Origin: Methylococcales bacterium
GTDB taxonomy: Bacteria; Pseudomonadota; Gammaproteobacteria; Methylococcales; Methylomonadaceae
Direction of reading: 5' to 3'
Assembly (NCBI GenBank): GCA_030949405.1
Contig: JAUZSN010000002.1
Location: 2,404,553-2,468,552, forward strand
Length of the DNA stretch: 64,000 nucleotides
Below the pieces are notes generated by a model. It was not told the origin of the DNA and searched no databases. It saw nothing but the letters and a program-made list of their open reading frames with translations. Each line of letters starts with the position of its first letter. Within the stretch, counting starts at the first letter, position 1. Shown one piece after another: positions 58,622 to 64,000 of this stretch. The position numbers were made by a program, and so were the translations under genes.

Positions 58622-60940
58622 ATGAAAAAAAATAAACTCGCAACCAGCATTTTCTTGCTTCTTTGCTCTCCAAATATAATCGCAGATTTTCTGTTTATAG
58701 ACCCTCCTGTTACAGTTACCCCTGTAACCACCGTAACACCCACACCAACAGATACAACAACACCAACTGATACGACAACAGTCGCGCCCGTTGTGGTGGT
58801 CATTCCACCGCCCCAAGCCAGTGATGATTTTGCTTCTTTAGTCATCGGTGTTCAAACCAGCACAACCGATAATGTTTTAAGTAATGATTTAGACAGTATT
58901 GGTGCAACCATCAAAAGCTCTCTCATTGGGCAATACGGGGCATTAGAACTAAAAACAACGGGAGAATATACTTATACACTTTTTGCAAGCGGCAGTGGTA
59001 TCGATGGTTTAGTTGAAGATCAACAAGTCAGTGATGTTTTTGAATACACGGCCTTTAATACCGTCAATGAAAAATCAACCGCAAAACTAACCATTCAATT
59101 AATTTCTAAGTTAACTGAAACTACTCCGCCTCCGCCCACGTCAACCATCGCAATTGCACGGGACGACAGTGTCGTTGTTAGAACCAATAGTATTCCCACA
59201 GCCTCTGGGGATGTCGTTAATAATGATGAAATTAGTACCAATAGTACCGCTCCCGTTGATGCAACAACCAATAAAAAAACAGTTCAGCTTAATAGTTTGG
59301 CTGGAAGCCAATATGGTTTTTTAAGCTTAAATGTTGATGGCACGTTTACGTATACACTTTATGATGGTGCGCCGATCCTTGCTTCTCTAAAGTTTGGTGA
59401 TGTTATTGTCGATAGTTTTACCTATACTTTCTTTGATGGGCTTGGGCAATCTGCGGTCGCAAAGCTTAATGTTAATATCATAGGCAACCCTATTGATGCC
59501 GCTGGAAATACAATCTTCAATCCGATTGATAATGAAACGCCCTCGGATACCTTTACCATTAGGGATGATGGAAAAGAACTCCCTATTATTAACGCCAAAG
59601 TAACCAATCGCACCACGGCTGAAAATGCTAACAGTCTTAGACTAACCAGTAGCCCGAGTAGTGAGCATGGTTTTTTACTGCTCAATGCTGATGGAAACTT
59701 TACGTACACGCTTTTTAAGGATGCGCCCAGTGTTTTAAAGTTAAAAGCAGGGGAAGTCACGGCGGATACATTTAACTACACTTATGCAGGTAATTTTGGT
59801 CAAAAAACAGCGGCTATATTGAATATTTCAATTATTGGAAACCCATTAGATGCCGCAGGTAATACTATTTTTGAATACCCTGATGGTAGCACCCCTTTTG
59901 ATAATACCGACATTGAATTTAATGACCTTTTTGCACAAGCCACCCCATTAAATTCCTCTCAAAAAATTAGAGGTCATTTACATAGTCCTAGAGATAAAGA
60001 TTGGTATTCGTTTGCGAGTGAAGGCAATGAAATGATTACCCTCGAAATGTGTCCACGAGGAAGTGCTTGTTTTGGTGAAAAAAACTGGGTTCTTTACGTC
60101 TTTGATAGTGCATTAATTACTACCGAAATGGAAAAAAAAGCTAATTTTATTTTTGAGCGTTGGGTTGATGAAACAGGCGGGAAAAATGATTTATCAGGTG
60201 ACCCGATTATTACGGGGATTTCAAGTGCTGGTGAGTCCAATCATTTGTACTTAGCTTATCGTGCAGGTTTTTTTGATGAGGCTTTAATTGGGATTGTTGA
60301 TCCATGTTTTGATACCACCAATTCCGTTAATATCGGCGTAGGTGGAACCGCTAAAAAATATTTATTCGCTATTTCATCTCCCTTGATTGGAAAAAATAAT
60401 GTTCAAGGGGACAATGGTTGTGGTGCGGGAACTGTTGTTTTAGAGCGACCTGGGCGTCCAATTACAGGTAAAGATGGGGCAACACCACCTACGCCTAAAC
60501 TTTATACCACCACAGAAAAATATATTTCTATTTTTCCTTTTAGTGACGATCAATATACTATTCAGGTCACAGGCACAGGGCTTAACCCCTTACTTTCTCA
60601 AGAAGCCGCAACAAAATCAGCTCGTTTTAATTCAACCACAGGAAAATTAATCATTCCTAAAGTGAATGTTTTCAATGAATTATTCCAAGCAGATTTGACG
60701 ATAGACCCTGAAAACAAAGAGTCATTGCAGTTTATTCTAGGTAATTTAAACGCCTTAAGTTTAAATGATATAACGGATACTTACCAAGCTACTTATGATC
60801 CTGCCACTCAGAACGTCATTGTTCCACGAGTTACGGATGAAAGTGATGGAAAAGCCTATGCTATTATTTTAAAATATTTTCCTGCTATTGAAGGCCAACA
60901 GCCTTCATTTAAAGTACTCAGTATTGCTTTAATTGAATAA
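58622..60940 (+). CDS. Secreted protein with three VCBS/cadherin-like repeats and a C-terminal PPC-like domain
   Basis: I start at ATG 58622 (772 residues), where a signal peptide begins (MKKNKLATSIFLLLCS; cleavage near IIA). A Thr/Pro-rich linker (PTPTDTTTPTDTTTVAP) precedes three tandem domains of about 110-125 residues, each with G[Q/F]YG.L.L...G.[Y/F]TYTL and D.F.YT; the second and third end in almost the same linker (IIGNPIDAAGNTIF and IIGNPLDAAGNTIF). A pre-peptidase-like region (DWYSFASEGNEMITLEMCPRG) and a C-terminal domain follow. A surface or adhesion role is likely but unproven. No secretion system or partner lies nearby. Confidence 0.75.
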   Translation: MKKNKLATSIFLLLCSPNIIADFLFIDPPVTVTPVTTVTPTPTDTTTPTDTTTVAPVVVVIPPPQASDDFASLVIGVQTSTTDNVLSNDLDSIGATIKSSLIGQYGALELKTTGEYTYTLFASGSGIDGLVEDQQVSDVFEYTAFNTVNEKSTAKLTIQLISKLTETTPPPPTSTIAIARDDSVVVRTNSIPTASGDVVNNDEISTNSTAPVDATTNKKTVQLNSLAGSQYGFLSLNVDGTFTYTLYDGAPILASLKFGDVIVDSFTYTFFDGLGQSAVAKLNVNIIGNPIDAAGNTIFNPIDNETPSDTFTIRDDGKELPIINAKVTNRTTAENANSLRLTSSPSSEHGFLLLNADGNFTYTLFKDAPSVLKLKAGEVTADTFNYTYAGNFGQKTAAILNISIIGNPLDAAGNTIFEYPDGSTPFDNTDIEFNDLFAQATPLNSSQKIRGHLHSPRDKDWYSFASEGNEMITLEMCPRGSACFGEKNWVLYVFDSALITTEMEKKANFIFERWVDETGGKNDLSGDPIITGISSAGESNHLYLAYRAGFFDEALIGIVDPCFDTTNSVNIGVGGTAKKYLFAISSPLIGKNNVQGDNGCGAGTVVLERPGRPITGKDGATPPTPKLYTTTEKYISIFPFSDDQYTIQVTGTGLNPLLSQEAATKSARFNSTTGKLIIPKVNVFNELFQADLTIDPENKESLQFILGNLNALSLNDITDTYQATYDPATQNVIVPRVTDESDGKAYAIILKYFPAIEGQQPSFKVLSIALIE

Positions 60941-60955
60941 AAAGTAAAAAATATT

Positions 60956-60982
60956 AAAGAGCTGTTTTTCGACAGCTCTTTT
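60956..60982 (+). terminator. Intrinsic terminator after the repeat-protein gene
   Basis: GAGCTGT (60959-60965) and ACAGCTC (60972-60978) form a stem, flanked by A's and followed by four T's. Confidence 0.85.
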
Positions 60983-61111
60983 CCCACGACTTAACCTTCC
61001 GTCCCTCTTAGTTAAGTTAACGGACTGCTTTAACTATAAAGCTAAAAAGTGTAAACTACCGCACCTTTACAGTCTTACATAAATGATTATTCCTTTAAAA
61101 ATAAACCCAAT

Positions 61112-62428
61112 ATGTCAAAATCGATTACCTTCATAGTACAGCCAAGCCTCTCTCTCAACGGTGAAATTAGAGTTCCTGGTGATAAATCCATGTCACACCG
61201 TTCAATTATGCTCGGCTCTTTAGCAGAAGGCGTCACCCATGTTGAGGGCTTTTTAAATGCGAAAGATGCGATGTCTACCTTAAAAGCATTTAGAGCCATG
61301 GGCGTTGAAATTACAGATCCTATTGAAGGAAAAGTAACCATTAAAGGCGTGGGTAAGCATGGATTAAAAGCCCCTAAAGAGCCCTTGGATTTAGGCAATT
61401 CAGGCACATCAATGCGGCTATTAAGTGGCTTATTAGCAGGACAAGACTTTGATTGTACTTTAACGGGCGATGAATCACTTTCATCACGCCCTATGCGTCG
61501 TGTTACCGACCCCTTAGCACTTATGGGGGCTCAAATTGAAACACAAGCCGATGGTTCAGCCCCTTTACATATAAAAGGTACAACGCAGTTAAACAGTATA
61601 AAATACACCCTTCCAATGGCAAGTGCGCAAGTTAAATCGTGCTTATTATTAGCAGGAATGTATGCCACGGGTGAAACCTCTATTACAGAACCTGCGCCTA
61701 CTCGCGATCATACCGAACGAATGTTAAACGGTTTTGGTTACCCTGTTAAACGCGATGGCAGCCAAGCCAGCATAAATAATAAAGGAACATTAACAGCCGC
61801 CAATATCGATGTCCCAAGTGATATATCCTCTGCCGCCTTCTTTTTGGTAGGCGCATCCATTGCTCAAAATTCCGACGTTACCTTACGACATGTCGGCATG
61901 AACCCGACGCGTACGGGCATCATTGATATTTTACAGTTAATGGGGGCAAACATTAGCATCCTAAACCCACGTGAGGTGGGGGGCGAACCTGTGGCTGATT
62001 TACGAGTTGTAACCAGCGAATTAAAAGGAATTGTTATTCCTGAGTCCTTAGTCCCTCTGGCTATTGATGAATTTCCCGTATTATTTGTCGCCGCCGCCTG
62101 TGCTAAAGGACAAACCATATTAACTGGGGCTGAAGAGTTACGCGTTAAAGAATGTGATCGGATTCAAGTCATGGCGGATGGTTTACATACATTAGGCGTT
62201 GACGCACAAGTTACGGAGGATGGCATGATTATTAATGGTGGAAAAATCGGAGGCGGTCAGGTTATTTCACATGGCGATCACCGTATTGCAATGGCCTTTT
62301 CTATCGCAGGATTAAAAGCAACCGCACCGATTACCATTGAAAATTGCGCCAATGTTAACACCTCATTTCCAGAATTTCGGGAATTAGCCACCTCTTTAGG
62401 GCTACAATTGACGAGCAATCATAAATGA
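61112..62428 (+). CDS. aroA: 3-phosphoshikimate 1-carboxyvinyltransferase AroA
   Basis: AroA (EPSP synthase) joins shikimate-3-phosphate with phosphoenolpyruvate in aromatic amino-acid synthesis. The 438-residue protein has GEIRVPGDKSMSHRSIMLGSLAEG, LGNSGTSMRLLSGLLAG, SRPMRRVTDPLALMGAQI, and a C-terminal GDHRIAMAFSIAG. SMSHR and NSGTSMR (Ala not present at the glyphosate-tolerance glycine) suggest the class II layout, but this is only a reading of motifs. Overlaps cmk by 4 bases. Confidence 0.95.
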   Translation: MSKSITFIVQPSLSLNGEIRVPGDKSMSHRSIMLGSLAEGVTHVEGFLNAKDAMSTLKAFRAMGVEITDPIEGKVTIKGVGKHGLKAPKEPLDLGNSGTSMRLLSGLLAGQDFDCTLTGDESLSSRPMRRVTDPLALMGAQIETQADGSAPLHIKGTTQLNSIKYTLPMASAQVKSCLLLAGMYATGETSITEPAPTRDHTERMLNGFGYPVKRDGSQASINNKGTLTAANIDVPSDISSAAFFLVGASIAQNSDVTLRHVGMNPTRTGIIDILQLMGANISILNPREVGGEPVADLRVVTSELKGIVIPESLVPLAIDEFPVLFVAAACAKGQTILTGAEELRVKECDRIQVMADGLHTLGVDAQVTEDGMIINGGKIGGGQVISHGDHRIAMAFSIAGLKATAPITIENCANVNTSFPEFRELATSLGLQLTSNHK

Positions 62429-63078
62429 TCCCTGTTTTAACCATAGATGGGCCGAGTGGTGCTGGAAAAGGAACCGTAAGTCGGGCTATCGCCAAACAAC
62501 TCGGTTGGCATTATTTGGATAGCGGATCAATTTATCGTGCCTTAGGTATTGCCTGTTTACAACAGAACGTTGACCTAAACAATATCGAAGCGGTTACCCA
62601 TCTAGCTGAAACCCTTAATCTAGCGTTTGAGTGTTGTGATGAATTAAAAGTCAAACTTAACAACGTCGATATTACGGCCAAATTAGGCTTAGAAAAAACC
62701 GCGCATACCGCCTCTATTGTTGCTGCTATTCCTAAAGTTAGAACGATATTATTAGCAAAACAACAAGCGTTTCAACAACGACCAGGTTTAGTTGCTGATG
62801 GCCGTGACATGGGAACCGTGGTTTTTGTAACCGCAAAAAATAAAGTCTATTTAACCGCCAGTGCTGAAACAAGAGCAAAACGACGTTATAAACAGTTGAT
62901 TGAAAAAGGAATAGATGCTAATCTTGCTCGTATAACTGATGAGATACAAGCACGAGATAAACGGGATACAGAACGTAAAACCGCACCTTTAGTTAAAGCT
63001 GAAAATGCGTTGTATATCGACTCTTCTGACTTATCAATTACTGAAGTCATCGACAAAATACTAAATTTTATCCATTAA
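62425..63078 (+). CDS. cmk: Cytidylate kinase Cmk
   Basis: Cmk phosphorylates CMP and dCMP. The 217-residue protein has the P-loop GPSGAGKGTVSRAIA, LDSGSIYRALGIA, DGRDMGTVVF, the lid region RAKRRYKQLIEKG and ARDKRDTERKTAPL. The ATG overlaps the aroA stop, giving the classical aroA-cmk-rpsA order. Confidence 0.96.
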   Translation: MIPVLTIDGPSGAGKGTVSRAIAKQLGWHYLDSGSIYRALGIACLQQNVDLNNIEAVTHLAETLNLAFECCDELKVKLNNVDITAKLGLEKTAHTASIVAAIPKVRTILLAKQQAFQQRPGLVADGRDMGTVVFVTAKNKVYLTASAETRAKRRYKQLIEKGIDANLARITDEIQARDKRDTERKTAPLVKAENALYIDSSDLSITEVIDKILNFIH

Positions 63079-63093
63079 TGTAATGGATTTCAT

Positions 63094-63116
63094 GGCTGTT
63101 AAATAACAGCTTTTTA
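63094..63116 (+). terminator. Intrinsic terminator between cmk and rpsA
   Basis: GCTGTT (63095-63100) and AACAGC (63105-63110) pair around AAAT, followed by five T's. rpsA probably has its own promoter. Confidence 0.75.
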
Positions 63117-63172
63117 TTAACTACTAGAAAAAATAGCTTGTTTGAGCGTTAGCAAGCATAGGAATGAAGACA

Positions 63173-64000
63173 ATGAGCGAAAGCTTTGCTGAATTATTTG
63201 AAGAAAGTTTAGCCCAGACGGAAATGCGTCCGGGTGCAATGTTACTGGGGACCGTCCTCGACATCGAAAATGAATATGTCATCGTAAGTACGCAGGCAAA
63301 ATCAGAGGGTGTGATTCCTAAATGGCAATTTTTAAATCCTGATGGCGACCTAGAAGTTGAAATCGGTGATGAAGTTGAAGTTGCTTTAGATTTATTTGAA
63401 GACGGTTTGGGTTCAACATTACTTTCTCGTGATAAAGCGAAGAAAAATAAAGCGTGGGTTGAGTTAGAAAAAGCGTTTGAAGATGAAGAAACAATTACAG
63501 GACGTATTAACGGTAAAGTCCGTGGTGGTTTTACGGTTGCCGTCGGGGCTTTACGTGCCTTCTTGCCAGGTTCACTTGTTGATATTCGTCCTATTCGTGA
63601 TACGACCTTCCTAGAAGGACGCGATCTTGAGTTCAAAGTCATCAAAATTGACCAAAAACGTAACAATGTTGTTCTATCTCGTCGTGCTGTTGTCGAAAAA
63701 GAATACAGTGCTGAACGTGAAGAGTTAATGAAAACGCTGGAAGATGGCGCAATCGTTGCGGGTATCGTTAAAAACTTAACAGACTACGGTGCCTTTATCG
63801 ACCTAGGTGGTATTGATGGTTTATTACATATTACCGACATGGCATGGCGTAGAGTTCGTCACCCATCAGAATGTGTTGAAATTGGTCAAGAAGTTCAAGT
63901 TAAAGTTTTAAAATTTGATAAAGAAAAAACGCGTGTTTCATTAGGTATGAAACAAATGGGTGAAGATCCTTGGCAAAATATTGCTCGCCGTTACCCAGCA
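63173..64000 (+). CDS. rpsA: 30S ribosomal protein S1, N-terminal part (cut by window end)
   Basis: The frame runs from ATG 63173 to the window edge (276 codons, no stop), so it is partial. It starts [21 protein letters not shown] and has at least three S1/OB-fold repeats: [53 protein letters not shown], and [32 protein letters not shown]1 unwinds and delivers mRNA to the 30S subunit. I choose 63173 because AGGA lies 9 bases upstream; the in-frame ATG at 63164 is too close to it. Confidence 0.95.
   Translation, partial: MSESFAELFEESLAQTEMRPGAMLLGTVLDIENEYVIVSTQAKSEGVIPKWQFLNPDGDLEVEIGDEVEVALDLFEDGLGSTLLSRDKAKKNKAWVELEKAFEDEETITGRINGKVRGGFTVAVGALRAFLPGSLVDIRPIRDTTFLEGRDLEFKVIKIDQKRNNVVLSRRAVVEKEYSAEREELMKTLEDGAIVAGIVKNLTDYGAFIDLGGIDGLLHITDMAWRRVRHPSECVEIGQEVQVKVLKFDKEKTRVSLGMKQMGEDPWQNIARRYPA

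Overview
This 64 kb window is ordinary-density chromosome of an AT-rich gammaproteobacterium. Housekeeping genes fix the class: sspAB, lptE-holA, nadA, ubiK, comM, lon, pyrC, aspS, bamC-dapA, purL, aroA-cmk-rpsA and the ilvBHC set. Several genes point to a methylotroph or methanotroph, probably Methylococcales-like: pqqD-pqqE, an MxaD-like methanol-oxidation accessory protein beside a YVTN beta-propeller protein, an FchA-type methenyl-tetrahydrofolate cyclohydrolase, and a three-subunit glycolate oxidase. No methane monooxygenase or methanol dehydrogenase gene lies in the window, so this lifestyle is an inference.

Layout. 1-6.5 kb: the tail of a His-rich, CzcI-like protein, a large nested inverted repeat, then a czcCBA-type heavy-metal RND efflux operon with a DUF3240 gene. 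6.5-16.5 kb: molybdenum functions (moeA-mobB; modABC) enclosing FchA, two small exported proteins, a TauE-like permease with a HAMP membrane protein, YtoQ, DUF1820, and sspB with an sspA frameshifted at an A9 tract; a tRNA-Leu(UAA) closes this part. 16.7-25.4 kb: an orphan CydA-like membrane protein that has lost both haem-ligating histidines, lptE-holA, nadA, a Ser/Thr kinase plus FGE-fold pair, comM and ubiK. 25.5-36.7 kb: mxaD-like and YVTN genes, lon, pyrC, fmdB-aspS, glcDEF. 36.7-43.3 kb: a palindromic repeat, a GHMP sugar kinase with a DegT-fold enzyme whose PLP lysine is a histidine, pqqDE, and a degenerate dynamin-like pseudo-GTPase with a partner membrane protein, divergent from ampD. 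43.3-64 kb: ilvBHC, dnaQ, a PAS-kinase-Hpt/HD-GYP pair, purL, bamC-dapA, a DEAD-box helicase, a secreted protein with three cadherin/VCBS-like repeats, aroA-cmk, and the start of rpsA, cut by the window edge.

No CRISPR array, insertion sequence with a transposase, rRNA or prophage was seen. The least explained items are the haem-less CydA paralogue (16754-18130), the pseudo-GTPase/membrane protein pair (40645-42624), the kinase/ColD-like sugar pair (36917-39079), the HAMP/TauE pair (10244-11633) and the nested repeat at 497-714.
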